Shown here one piece after another: positions 48,613 through 62,343 of a stretch of 64,000 nt of DNA (the first letter of the stretch is position 1; the number at the start of each line of letters is the position of its first letter). A model generated the notes under the pieces. That model made no database searches and was not told the origin of the DNA. It saw nothing but the letters and a program-made list of their open reading frames with translations. A program made the position numbers and the translations under genes. Origin of the DNA: Tetrahymena elliotti 4EA (Eukaryota > Ciliophora > Oligohymenophorea > Hymenostomatida > Tetrahymenidae); assembly GCA_000231825.2 (NCBI GenBank), contig JH720359.1, positions 87,676 through 151,675 of the forward strand, given 5' to 3'.

Positions 48613-51600
48613 TCATTGTTAAGCTGCTTGATTATCAAGTATAATATCATCGTTCTCTTCGTCATCATATTGTACATTCTTCTTTTTAGAGACAATCCCA
48701 AAATCTTCATGTATTTCATCATCGTCGCTTTCTCTTTGCTCATTTTTAATATCATTGAGATCAAGCTTTTTGAACTAATATGTTAATTTTGTTATTTATT
48801 TTAGATTTGCTAAACAATTCAAAAAATTACTTGATAAGTTTCTTCTACTGGAGCTGGTGGCTGAGGAATCTCTGGCTCTATTTTCTCAGGTTCAGAATAT
48901 TAAGATCTTCTTTCCTCTTCATCTTCTCTTTATCCTTATGCAAACAAATCAACCACATTTACATCTTCTTCTTCAGATGAAGAAGAACTTTCTGATGGTG
49001 GAATAATTTCTTTCACTGCTATGGGTTCTTCTTTGGGTTACAAGTTTTCTTTAATTATAAAATTTAACAATATTAAATTTAAAACACAAAACTAATTCTT
49101 TATTTTTATTAGAATTTTTATTTTACCTAAATTTTCGTCATCTGCAAGTTTTTAATCTTACTAATCTTTTCTAGCCACAGCAACTAACCCTTTCTTTTAT
49201 GTCTCCTTAGTTATGGAGTTAAGATAATCTAAAATGAAATCTTCACAAAACCTTTCACGCCCAAGAAACATCTCTTCATCAGCCACCAAAGAAAAAATCA
49301 TAGCTTCAATGATTACATCAAATGACATACAAAAATTCTACCAAATTTTTTAAAAAGATAAGCCAAGAAAAGTAAATTAAATAAAATTTATACTTGTGGT
49401 AGGTAAAAACCAAAGAACATTGTTATTGCTGAGACTGCATAAGGTAAAAATAAATAATCCATAGATTAGCCAAATAAATTTGTATTTCTATCTACTGTAA
49501 ATAAATATATAAAGAAGAAAATGCAGCAAGAAGCACAAACCTATTTATTGAAAATTTGTTTACTAAAAAGTAAAATCTTTATTTTATATTATTACACTTC
49601 CTATCAATCTATGGTATCCAAATAATTCACTAAATCTTTCGGTTCTAGAAAGATTTCTCTAGAATAAATAGTATGTCTTTTCAGAGCTGTCTGACCAATC
49701 TAATCCATACAAAGTAGTCTTTTTTTAATTATGGAGTATTTTATTTGATATTAAATTTAATATAAAATTACATGCATAATAGATGTAGAACTTTAATATT
49801 TGGAATAATATTCAAAAAAGTGAAAAAATGGTGTGCATGAACACAACCAGCATTACAACCACTTACTATCTCTATTTTCTTCTTTCATTTATTTTAATTT
49901 TGCTTTTGTTCTTCTTAGCAAAGAGCGAAAAGGCCAAGTTACAATAATAATGCATGCTCCTTTAATACAAGTACCCAAATGCTTAGCAAAACAAAATATG
50001 ATACCTCTTGTACTTGGTCTCTATAAATATTTCATTAAAAAACACATCATTTAAAATACTTTGATTATTCATATTACATCGAGAATACTTTTTTATCTAC
50101 TAAAATACCAAACCTAAACAGCAAAAGAGTAACAAAATTTCTAAAATAGGAAAAAGGATTGCAAAAATACAAGTAACAAAACCAAAAGCAAAGGTATCAG
50201 ATAAAACACATAGTTTTTAACTACTAAATCCACATATTAAGAATTTGGAAAAGCATCTAAATATTTTTAAAATAATTCAATTAGATGTATCATTACAAAT
50301 CTATTTTACCTGGAGCATCTAAAACTTTTCTTTTTCCAGAAGCCATAACAATAACAATTAAGCCATATGTAATAATGATAGCTCCAAGTTAAATCATAGA
50401 TGTGAAAAATGGTACAATTTTCATAGAATGGATGCATCCTAAAAAAAAAGATTTATGCTTATTTAAAGAATCAACAAATTCTATTACTAAATGGAGCAAG
50501 TAATATTTGTATATCCTTCTAAGTATTTATTATTTTTCTGAAACTAAAAAACATTACTAAACTAAATATTCCTGTTAGTACTAACAAACCATATCTGAGA
50601 GCCTAAATTTAAAACAAAGTTGTAAGCATATCAATATCTTCCAAATAAAATATTTGAAACTCAAATTCATAAATTAAAATTACAAATGCGTATAAAATAT
50701 ATCTACTAAGGCATGATGAATCGCTTTAATTGATAGCACATTACGAAGCTACTTACTAAAATTATTAAAATTATAAGGATTATTAAATATTTTCTTCCAT
50801 AAAAGCTAGGTTACTCTATCATATTCTTTATTGTAAAGAAACAAAAAAACGATTGTAAATATGACTGGAGGTGAAAAAGCAAAGATCCAAATAAGAACAA
50901 AGCTAACCTCTTTATTTCATTGAATAAGATTAAAATGATTTTGATAAGATAGATTGAAAATGAAATACTTTTAATTAGATTGAAAAACATAAATATAAAT
51001 CCAATTATTATTCCAACAACTAAGCCTGAAAAAACAACGTCTTTTGCCTTTTATTAACAAATATTCATGAAATAAAAGCTACTGCTTTAAAAATATTGTA
51101 TTTTTATAAGTTTATTTACAACGTATATGTCATGTGCAATATTTTTCCAAGTATAGAAGTAGCCTTCAAGGCTTGATAGAATAGCATTTCTTTATTGATT
51201 ATTTGTAAAAGGAAGACAATATCTATTTTGATACATATTTGAAGAATATGAAGGGAAACAGTAATCTTATAAAATAGTCTTCCCATCAGTATCATAAAAG
51301 CAATAATCTATATTCTTTTATATTAAGTGTAATTAATATTAATTAAAATTATTTTAACTAATAAAAATTTTATTTATATGATTTATAATACAAGAGTATT
51401 TTTAGTGATTTAATATTTGAGTTTTTTGATAAATAAAACGAAATACATCTTATTAAGGACATTGGTTAACGCACATAGCTATCATCCCAGCATCTATTGG
51501 ATCAAAAAAATAAGCATAGGATTTATCAGCTAGCTATTAACTTCCACATAAATCTCCTCTAAAATCTGAACCATGAGAGAATCTATCAAAATCAATTTCT

Positions 51601-51967
51601 TGGTAGACTTTTTATTATGTTGAGTTTATTAGTTTGTATATCTTTATAAAACTAGAATATATATGTTTAAAATGATTTACCAGAAGCCATAACTCCTATC
51701 GTGGCTAAAGAAATAACTAAAAATCCTATAAGCCAAACAAAATCTGTACATTTTCTTTTCTTTAAATCAACTGGACCTAATAATCAATTTGGAAAATAAA
51801 AATAAATTAAATATTAATTTTCTTTTATTTATTTATGGAAATAAAATATTTATACCAAGAAATATTGCAGTTGCAGGTTCATAAAATGTATTAAATGGAT
51901 GAGATTAATCTCTTGTGTCATACAAATCAAGTTTATCTCTCTTTTACAAGTTAATATTATGATACAT
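48613..51967 (-). CDS. Choline-transporter-like protein (SLC44/CTL family)
   Basis: Starts at ATG 51967 and ends at TGA 48613-48615, in about ten exons. The N-terminus reads GPVDLKKRKCTDFVWLIGF, the conserved CTL entry into transmembrane segment 1. A luminal loop follows with the DFRGDLCG motif and a Cys-rich VNQC end. The core contains RPSTRGIIFCFAKHLGT and GACIIIVTWPFRSLLRR, then CWLCSCTPFFHFFEYY, corresponding to the CTL signature region, and later LFLPYAVSAITMFFGFYLP and DVIIEAMIFSLVADEEM, the last membrane segments. The C-terminal ~150 residues are acidic and Pro-rich, much longer than usual. The family has about ten membrane segments and transports choline or ethanolamine. Some introns are short (one candidate of 33 nt near 49560-49595 next to a 22-nt exon); that junction is uncertain. 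Confidence 0.85.
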
Positions 51968-54900
51968 TAGTCGGAATATATAATCTTATTATCTTTTAAA
52001 TATCTATTTTAATTAACAAGATTTTGCTAAAGACTTATAAATCTAATAAACTACTCCTATGATTCTTTCTAATTAATCTAATATTTAATAATTAATTGAT
52101 TTTAACCTGAAATTCAACTTATAAAAAAAGGATTGCTTGCTTGAAAGTTATATCTAAATTTTATAAATGCTTAAAAAGTAAGGTAGAAACTCATAGATAC
52201 ATGTTGATTAATTATAAAATATTTTTAAATCATTTGAATTTTAATTCACTTTTATCTTAAATTCAATAAAACAATTATTGTTTGTTGAAAACAAGTTTAA
52301 CATTTTATTACAAACTTATTTTAAAACAAGGTAAATATTTATTGATATATCTCAGTTAATTTATTAAATAAATAATTTAAATAGTAAGTAAGGAAATAAT
52401 TAAATTCTAGAATTAAACAGTAATTGTTGAAAAGTGGTTTTATATGTAAAGCTTAATTAATAAATAATAAATTAAAATAAAATCTTTATAATTTTATTAA
52501 AATATGTTGAATCTTTGTTTAGATCAGAAACTCAACTGATAATACACTGAAAAATTTATGTCTACATTTTATCAATTAATTAAAAAAAAAAAGAAATATT
52601 TTTTTTAAATATTTAAGAACTTATTATTTGTTAATTTATTAAGAAAATATCTAAAAAATTTGTAATATTCTCTTTTAAATTTTACTTCAAAAATGAAATT
52701 AAAAAATGTTAATTAAATTTGTAAAGAATTAATATATTTTGAGTTAATTTAGAATAAGATTTATTTACCTCAATTAATATTTTAATTGACTAATTAAAAT
52801 TAAAAATACTTTCTCTTCCTACAAATGAATTTAAATCGAATTCATTTTATTTATGCTTTTTTGAATTATTTCAAGTTACTTGCTAGCTTGCTTGCTTGTT
52901 TTATTACTTGATTTTTGAATGTGTTTTTTCAGATACTTTCACAGGTGTTGCTGGATGTTAGTAAAAATTGATATACAAAGAAAATAATTTAAAGAATGAA
53001 AAATATTTACATATTAATTCTTCTAATTTTAGTTGGTTTGAAAGAATTAAATTATTTATAAAAAATCAAAAAATTTTGAATAAAAAAAGTAATTTTTTTG
53101 AAGAAGTAAATAATTAAAAAACGCTAATCTCCTTCTTTTTATCAGTACTTAAGTTGTTTTACTAGAATAGAGAAATTTTTTTAAGTTATTTATATATTTT
53201 TCTAGAAAATCCAATAGATAAATATAAAAAAATTAAATTTAAGTTAAGCAAATTTATTTTTTTGTTTAGAAATTTTCTTTGTTTTATTAAAAAAAGAATA
53301 AATAATTTAACGTTTACTGTTTAATCAGTTGATTTCAAGTATCTGCTTATGAAATTCTTTTAACATTAAATAAAGGTATTTATATATTTATCAGTAAATT
53401 AAAATAAATTTAATCAATAAAATTTATTATCAAATTTTGTAAGATGCTTTATCATTATTGATCTTAGTAAAAGAAATTGTAGTTTATCTAAATTTATCCA
53501 AAGTGAAAATAAAATGAAAATGAGATTTCTTAATTTAATTTAATAGATTAACAACCTTCAATTAGATTCTTAATAAAATAAAAGATTTATTTCAATATTT
53601 TGTAAAAGAAAAAAAGATGATGAATTATATATATAACGTCATATTCATCTCATCAAAATATTAAATAATATTTGTTTATTATATCATTTGCTATTTGATA
53701 TTAATATTTATAAAGGGAGTATTTTAATCAAGTTTATTATTAGTCTAGAAGAGAAGGTTTAAAATTTTCTGATAGAAAGTAATTAATTTTAACAAAAATT
53801 TATTGACTTCTGCTTCTGAAGATTTAAAAAAAAGTAAAAATTTATTTTACTTTTTAAATAATTTTTAAAAAAAAGCTGATAAAGTATGAAACGTAACGTA
53901 ATAAACGATTTGATAAGAATAGAATCTAATTTATTTGCTTTTTTGGTGGAATTGTTATTTCTGTGGAATTGACTTCAATAGAGTTTCTAATAAATTTTAT
54001 TATTATATTGACTAAATGTTTTAAGAAATATTAAACATAAATAAATATTAATCAAAAACTAATTATTTCTTTTATAATAATTGCTACAAACATTTCCTGC
54101 ATGCAAAGAAGTAAGTAAGTACTTGATTGAAAGTTAGTTACCCTCTCCATATCATATTTTTGAAAATTAAAAATTATCTTTAATATTGTGATAGTTAGTT
54201 ACTATTTATTCCAAACAACAAAATATTAATTCAAATTAAAAACATTATCATTTACATTTAATTTTATATTTAATTAAAGTTAAATCTTTAAAATTAAAAA
54301 ATAATTCATCATATTAAAATTTATTTAAATTTGATAGCCATTCATGTTAGTTATTATTGACCTTGAGATTTAAATAAAAAATTCTTACAAATTTGATAAG
54401 ATTCTTTCTTTCTTTTTTTTCTGCTGAGAATAATTTGATAAACGAAAATGTTTGAGAATGTCAAAGCATTTGATAACAAAAGATATTTTTTTAAATCATT
54501 TTGAAAATGAGGATTTGATAGCACCAAAAATAATATTACTGTAATAGAAAACAATAACTGAGTTTTATATTTGTAATAATAAAAAATATTCTTATATACC
54601 TCCTTATTTTTTTTGACTAAATTTTCAATTTAAAATAAAATGATTCAATACATTCTTGAAATATTTATGTATTAATTTTTATAATTTTCTGAAGTTAAGA
54701 AAAAATGAAATGATGTAAATTCAACAAATAAGCAAGATATTATAAATGCATTAAAATTTATTTATAGAAAAAAATTACTATTACTTATTTATTTATTTAT
54801 TTATTGTGAAGTAAGGTTATTAATGCTTTTAGCAATATATATTTTACACTAATGTTCGAAATAGTTGATTAATGTTTTATTTAGGATGAACAAAATAAAT

Positions 54901-56136
54901 ATTTTTGTTTTTAAAATGAAAAACTGTCTAGAAAGTCAAAGAGATTTAGAAAATAAAATAAGCACAGAACTATGTAGGAGAATAATGTATATTTTCTACT
55001 TTAGGATATTTGAATAAAATTAATATTTTTTATTTGAATATATTTTTAGTATATTAATTCTATCAAAATATTCCCTGATGAAGACCAAATCTAATTTGAT
55101 GGGAATTATTGTTTGTTTATTGATCAGCTCCTTTCTTTTATAACCCAATTGAAGATTTACCTAAATAAAAGAATTTATAAATCAAATTATAACTTTAATT
55201 AAGGTTCTATCAAATATGTAGATAAAAGATTGATATCCTTCAATTTACTTTCGTATTTTTTAAGATCAGTTATCAAATATTGATTTAAAGTTAATGTAAA
55301 ATTTTAAAAGTATTTTTAGGATTTTATCAACATAGACAATCATTCTTTAAAAATTTGTATACGATAAAACAAATTCATCTTTAAAAAATTTTTGTTTTGT
55401 AAGATTAATTTACTAATTTTCTTTTTTGCGAAAATGCTGGATTTATGAATAACATAGTTATTATAGGATATATATTTAAAAAATGTGAAGTCTTTATGTT
55501 TATGATTGAATATATTACTTCTTTAAAAATATTGGTTTATTGATGACTATTTACTTATCAAACAAACATCAGAATAGAAGAAAAAAATTCGTTTAATATC
55601 AAAAACAGAAAAAAAAATCTTTAGTTTGTATATATTTTTACTCTTAAGTCAAAGAGAAATTGCTTATGAAAAAGAAGAAATGAATATTGATAATTTGTTA
55701 AACATATTTTTAATGCAAACAAGGAGAAGGGTAAAGGTTATCAATATTAGCGCATCAAAATCTTACTAAATTTCTTAAAATTATTAAGCAAGATATTTAT
55801 TTATTGTTTGATTGATAGATAGAAGATAGATCGTTTGTAATAAAATTCTTAAAAATATTAAAGAAAAAAACAGAATAAAAAGACTGATTTTAAAAGGAAG
55901 AAGAATTAAACGCTCACTTTTTGATAATAAATAAACAAAAGAAAGTCAAAAAGAAGATTAATTATTCGTCAAACAAAAAGTACTTTTTCAAATTAAAGAC
56001 TTACTTCGCTTTAATATTAGTATCTATTATTAAAAGAATATTGTTTGAAGAAAACCCGTCAATTTTATTGAAAAAGCTTTAAAAATAAATAAAGAATAGT
56101 TAAGAAACAAACAAAAAAACATCAAAAAAAAGCGAG
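51968..56136. other. Gene-poor stretch, ~4.2 kb
   Basis: No coding region I can support. It holds A/T tracts, a TTTA microsatellite near 54785-54805, an AAGT repeat near 54108 and scattered short frames. Two overlapping frames near 54880-55290 look superficially protein-like but contradict each other. The last ~250 bp are a purine-rich leader of the plus-strand gene at 56137. Confidence 0.5.
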
Positions 56137-59100
56137 ATGATAAGGGAATCATCAAAGAAATCTTCCCAATCTATTCAAGGTAGCCATAATTCTATCAATA
56201 TTATATAGAGTAAGAAATCTGCTAAACCCTTTAGTAAATCTGCGAATCATAGCATTAGTAGTGGTGCAGAAAATATTTCCTCAAGTGTTTTTAGCGCAAA
56301 TACAAGCTATAAAAATTAAGGAACTTGTGAGAATAATAAAGATAGTAAAAAACAACAACAACAATACTAATAATAATAATATATGAAAAACCCTAAAAAG
56401 TAGCTAGGTGTCCAGCCACAAGCGAAGAATTTACAAAATGTTTCTACACAGATACTCTCCATGAAAAAGGGAGATAAAAAGAGAACTTCTATTAAAAAAA
56501 TTATCTATAAATTATTAAAGAAAATATGAATCCCAATCTCCTCGGCTAAATCAAAAGCCACCATAACTCTTATTTATTAGACTTTTGAGATCTTTTTAAG
56601 TATCTATTTGTTACTGATGCTGCCCAGTCTTTTAGACCACCGCTCTCAGCAAAATTAATAGCAATCGTTTTTATTAAGTAGTTCTTCTATATAATAGGCA
56701 TCAAATCCTTCCACTGCTGCTACAAACACTTCTCATTAGTCTTTATCTTCCTCTTCATCTTCTTCTTCTTTTTAAACCTCAACTCTATCTTAAGGATAGT
56801 AGAAAGCCACTTCTCCCTAAGCATTTTAAAACAGGGATAGATAAAACCATTTTAACTTTAATTATTCTATTTATACTGAGAATTATTCTGTTAGTCCATA
56901 TATGAAACTCTTCATTTCGGGTTATTTCATTTTTGATATTACTTTTATGCTATATATAGACAGATCTTCGAACGAATTATGCATTTACTTTTTACTTCTT
57001 TTAGGAGGAACTGCACTTGATTTGTTTATCTTAAATGATTTCTATGTATTTGATAGACACAATTTCAAGACAGTTTATCCATCTCAAATGAATGGAGGTT
57101 TCTCTCTTGGCTAGTTCTTTGATACTTGCTTTCTAACCATCTTCGTAACTTATAGGTTGTTTCGTATCTATAGTGTATCTAAAAAATGGTTTCCTCAATT
57201 TAAAACAACCTGTCAGACATTCCGAAAACAAAATGACCCAGATGAATGTCTCTCATTGACATCAAAAGAATCTTCTTAAGAAGAGACTGATATCAATTCA
57301 CCTGATGTCTTCACTAATAATTAAGCAGTAGCAGCTACAGCTTCTTAATTTAATAATATAAGCAAAGCATACCGAAGTGAGATAAATACCTTGCAATTAA
57401 ATATTACTGAGGTAAATGAATAATATAATATTCTTTTACAAAAAATAAAAAATCGAATTCAATAATTAAATTTCTCTTCTTCTTTTACATACATGAAATC
57501 AAAACAAAATACATTTCTGTGTAATTTATTTTTATTTCATTCTTCAATTTACAATCATTTAAATACAATCAAAAAATATCCAAACATTTTTTACTGATGA
57601 TTTTACTTCATCAAAAAACATTTTCGACCAAAAAAAATCAAGCGTTTTTTACCGGCCTCGATTATTTTAAATATTTATTAATTTTTTGACTTCTCTCCCA
57701 AATTAATATATAAATCCTACGAACCTATATATTTATTTTTGTTTTTTAAATATTTCAATTATTAGACCAAGTAAAGAGATGATTCTATTCCTTCAACTGT
57801 TCTAGTAAATACATAAAACGGATAATCTAAAGAAACTCAAAGTAGTAAAAATTAAATTAATCTAGTCTCAAAAAATCCTCTCAGTAAGCAGTAAGTATAA
57901 TAAGATATTTCCAATTAATTAGCATAGTAAGACCAATTACAAACATTATAACAAGAAAAAATCAGACTTGCAAAATCTGAAATTAATTCAGGATAACAAT
58001 TACTGAGTGGTTAACAAATTTAAGATATTAACATAAATAAAAAATCAAAAGGAAAAGAATAAATGATTGATGAACAGTAATAACCTACATAATAAGAATT
58101 ACAAAAAGATTTTTTGAAAAAATATACCTCACCTTAACGCAGAGAATTGTAACAGCCTGAATCTGTTAAGAATTAAATTATAGATATTGAAAAAAGGAAT
58201 ACAGATTAATTAAATTAAGAAACAGAAACGCAAAAAAATAGCAATTTAAACAAAAAATAACAAAAGAAGAAGTAGTTTCCTAAAACGTAATCAGAATCAT
58301 AATAAAGTAATAATTTGCTAGAACTAAAATAAAATGATTAAACTTAGCAAAAGTAATTTCCTGTTATTTAAATTAAACCAGCAAATAATGATTAATAGCC
58401 CTTCAAAAGAATTCTAAATGAAGAATCTTCTTCACCTTCTTAGAAAAGAATTCCCATTCCTAGAAATTACTCTTATAAAAATCAAGGAAATACCTCAAAT
58501 TATAATAAAAATAGCTCAGATCATCAATACTAATCTTCTCCTGCAAGTAAATAAAATAATAGAAATCAAATTCACCCTACAAGTTAAACTCTTAAGCTCT
58601 ATAAAACTCACAGCAATAATGAAGAAAAGATTATTGAAAAAAAAACTAAGGGGATGGAAAAACCAAACAAACAAATTTTCTACATCCAAAAATAGAACAT
58701 TTCATAACAGTAACAGTAACTATAACAATAATAATTAAAATTATAACAATTATAATAAAATTAACAATAATAGTAACAAAATATCAAAAATAAAGAGTAA
58801 TCTATAAAAGAAAGTAATTTGGTTAAAAGCTAGTCAAATTATGACCAACTGAGAAACTCAGTGCTTTAAAAAGAAAAGATAATAGAAAAAGTTTAGTAAT
58901 AGGAATAATCATAATAATATATTACAAATACTACCCAATCATCAGAATCAAAGGTGGAGTAAAAATTTTCTGACCAATAACTTTTGAAGCTTAAGGATTC
59001 ATAATAGGAGTCATCAATATAAATTGAAAATTAAGATCATTAGCAAAGTAAAATTTTGGCATGCTTAAAAGATGATAGTGCATCTAATAAAGTACTTTAC

Positions 59101-62100
59101 AAATAATTTGAGGTGGAAGATTAGGATATTTAAATTACTAACTTAGGAATATCCCCTTCTTCATTCAATGAATCAAATGGGGAAAACTCCTCACCTTATC
59201 TTTCACCTAAAAACAAAGATACATGTGCTAAAAATGTTGAAAGATCAAATAGTGAGAATTAACCAAGTTAAAATAGTAATTTGATGAACTATAGTTAAGA
59301 TAAAAGTAATATTATCAATCTTTAAACTAAATCTTAGCGCAAATTTTCTTATGATTAAGATGATGAATCATCTTCTGAGGAAAATACTGAAAGAGAAAAT
59401 CAATAAATTTATAAGGAAGATACTCACTTTGAAAAAAGTTTATCACCGAGCTCTCAAGTGTAGATTAATTTACAATCTACAATTCTTAATACCTCAAGAA
59501 AGTTAGCTGAATCTAAGTAAAATAAGTCAAATAAAAAAGGGACTAATTTGAAATCATAAATAATTGCTTCTAAATCTCCTGGTTTATCACCTTCAAATAT
59601 TAAATAGAATGTTAGTTCATCTACAAAACTTGAAAATCAAAATGTTAATGATCAAGAAATAATCTAAAGTACTCAGCCTGGCGAAACTATTGAATTAAGA
59701 AGTAAAACAGAAACATTAGCTTATCTTCAAGCTAGTCAAGCTTCTTTTAAACTAGATCCTAAAAATAATACTGAAAAGAATATTGGAGAGAAATCAGCAA
59801 CTACAGTAAAAGATTCTTGGGAAAGTGTTAATAATATTCCACTGAAAGAAGAGGAAGAAAATGATCCTTATAATATTGATTATTTTTCAAACCCACTTTT
59901 AGAAGCTTTATCTTTACCTTTCCGTAGCCCAAATATCTACGCCGCTTCACCTACAATAAAAGAAAAGCAAAATGTTGTGTCATCGTTCAATGGTTTACTA
60001 TTTTAATAGATTAGTAACTGGAATGAATAATAGCTCCATAGCTCATAAACACCAGAAATATTCTAGACTACCTCAAATACTCTATCTCCTAAACATTAAT
60101 CTATTTACTAAGCCTTATCAGATAACTAAAGTATTCTTTAATTCAATTATTTTTTCTTTCTATTTTGACTTTATAATATGCCGCCAAATTACATTAACAT
60201 CATCCCATCCCCTACATACATACTAGGTTTAAAAATTTTTGCAATACTCTGAATTTAAAAAATCAAAAAAACTTATTTTTTGTTTGTTTGATAGACCCTT
60301 TCTTTTACATAGCTGCATACATACATAAATGTGTTAATTTAAATTTTATTTGATGATCAGCAGTATTTTTCCTTATACTATAAAATGTGAGATTCGTTTT
60401 TATTAATGTTAAAAATCTAACTAATAGATGAAAAAGCTAAAAAAAGAAAATCTACAAATGTAAATTCAGAAGATCTAGTATCTGACCAAGATAAATAACT
60501 CAAAGCTCCAGCATGGCGCATAATTTCAGGAGAAGATGAAAATAGTAGTATATTTTTAGGCAATTAAGCCAATTTTTTATTTTGATTAGTTGTCAATTAT
60601 TTTTTTTAAATATTCATTTTTAATAAAAACATAGGCTATGAAGAATATCCAAATGAAAGAAGATACAATTAAGATTTAATCTAGCAAGATACAAATTAAG
60701 AACAATTATCAGACTCCAAATCTTAAAACATATTGGCTAAGAATTAATTTGAATAGAAATCAGAAATAGACAAAGAAATAAAATAATTTGCTAACTCTCA
60801 ACTTGATCAATTTACAGAAGAAAAAACTCAGAAAGGATAAATATAAAGTGAAGGAGAGTAAAAGGAAAAGACATTACAAGAAAATGTGTGTGATTAATCA
60901 AATTAGTTTGAAGATTACTTTTCTAATAACTAATTGCTAGCCGATTTGAATGTATCTCTCCAAAAGTTTGAAGAAAAATTATAAAGTTAATAATACCAAT
61001 AGAGAGAACAGTAACCACAAAATGAAGAACCTTTTATAATTGAAATTAAAAGTTAAAATGGAAAAATTTTCGAAATAAAAATTAACGAATTCAGTGAATT
61101 TTAGAAAATTTTTGATGAGTAATGCCAAAATAATGAAATGAGTAAGGATGATATACAAGCAGCTAAAATAAATGTCCTAAATAATATTGTTAACTCTTCT
61201 CACTCAATCTAGAATGGCAAATTTGTTCAAGAAGCTTCAAATTTGTTAAATGAAATAACTTTAGAATATGCTTTAAACATTCTTGAAAGTGAATTTCCTT
61301 CTGAATAGCAATTTGTTGAAAATTTTAGAAGCAACAATGACAACTTTTCTAATCAATAAGAAGAATAAAATATTTACTCATAACAATTTGATAATAGCTA
61401 TTACAATTAGTAATTTTTATCTCCTATTCAATCAGCCAAATTCCAATAACATAAGTATTTAGATGAATATGATTAATAGATTAATCTTCCTGAATTCAAT
61501 TTATATTTGGAAAATTTTTAATAAGAAAGCATGTTAAGCAGTATGCCTAATTTTATATTCCCTAATTATCTCGATTTTTCTAGAAGTCAATCATACTTTT
61601 AAGGTAACATGGGTAATACTTCTCCAAATCCATTTTTAATGCCTATGGCTAGATAAAGCAGTCTAAAATAATAAATTGCATAAAATTAAAGAGTAAATCA
61701 CATTTACCCATAATCAGTAGTTGATATAGATAGCCCTAAATCAGAAAAAAGAAAAGACTAACTCCCATTTTCTCAGGTTAACTCTTTGCATAATAAAGGT
61801 TTGTAATCAGAAATTTAACTGCAATCACCTGTCTCTAAAAGCTTTATATATTAGCCAATACCTAAGTATAACTCTTAATTAAACATCTAGAATGTGCAAA
61901 GCTACAATAGCTCAAATAGTTAATAACAATTATAGTTTTAACATAACGGTGTAATCAATATGATTAACTAATAATAAATTTAAAACTCTATTGATAAGTA
62001 AAATCCTCTATTAATATCTTCATCTTCAAAGAAAAGTAAACCAGTCAACTCAGCTAATAATGGTATCTTTGACCAATGGAAATTTAATCCTTCAAGTTTA

Positions 62101-62343
62101 ATAAATACTCCAATTTAGCAAGCTTAATTAATGCATCATATTAATTCTGACTCTTCTCTAAGCCTTGCTAACTCATAAATGAGAGGATAAAGAGTTTGGC
62201 AACCTCATACTCCATACCTACTTGATGCTCCTGCTCCTAATCTCCTAAAAAAGCCCCCAACCCCACAAATAAGTAGCGCAAATAACTTATTCTCTAGGGA
62301 CTTACTTAATTCATTAGCTGAATTGGGTTAAACAGTGAAATGA
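56137..62343 (+). CDS. Large membrane protein with Q/N/S-rich tail, in-frame TGA
   Basis: Four exons fit in phase: 56137-57411, 57766-60130, 60428-60547 and 60635-62343, total 1,823 codons, with TGA at 62341-62343. One internal TGA interrupts exon 1 at 56527-56529 (codon 131). Residues 1-130 are S/K/Q-rich. After the TGA come a hydrophobic segment (TITLIYQTFEIFLSIYLLLM), a serine-rich loop, and two or three further membrane segments around residues 255-335 (KLFISGYFIFDITFMLYI, ELCIYFLLLLGGTALDLFIL, FFDTCFLTIFVTYRLFRIY). The spacing could suit a four-helix voltage-sensor-like module, but no clear S4 charge pattern is present. The remaining ~1,400 residues are acidic, Q/N/S/P-rich and largely disordered, with a conserved-looking patch KAPAWRIISGEDE. 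No family is recognised. The TGA may be a nonsense mutation, an error, readthrough or selenocysteine. Confidence 0.7.

Noticed and set aside
48537..48980. Hydrophobic plus- and minus-strand frames
   Set aside because: They overlap the acidic C-terminal exons of the SLC44 gene read in wrong frames; hydrophobic plus-strand runs are the complement of acidic codons.
54884..55290. Two overlapping protein-like frames in the gene-poor block
   Set aside because: Each is under 100 codons, they contradict each other, and with TGA as the only stop such lengths arise by chance in A/T-rich DNA.
56620..56830. Very hydrophobic alternative frame (poly-Phe/Leu/Ile)
   Set aside because: It is the +1 reading of a serine-rich stretch (TCT/TCA codons); it ends at nearby TGA codons while the other frame continues into the rest of the gene.
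58418..58738. 106-aa plus-strand open frame with leucine-rich start
   Set aside because: It lies out of frame inside the long Q/N/S-rich exon 57766-60130, whose frame is open throughout.
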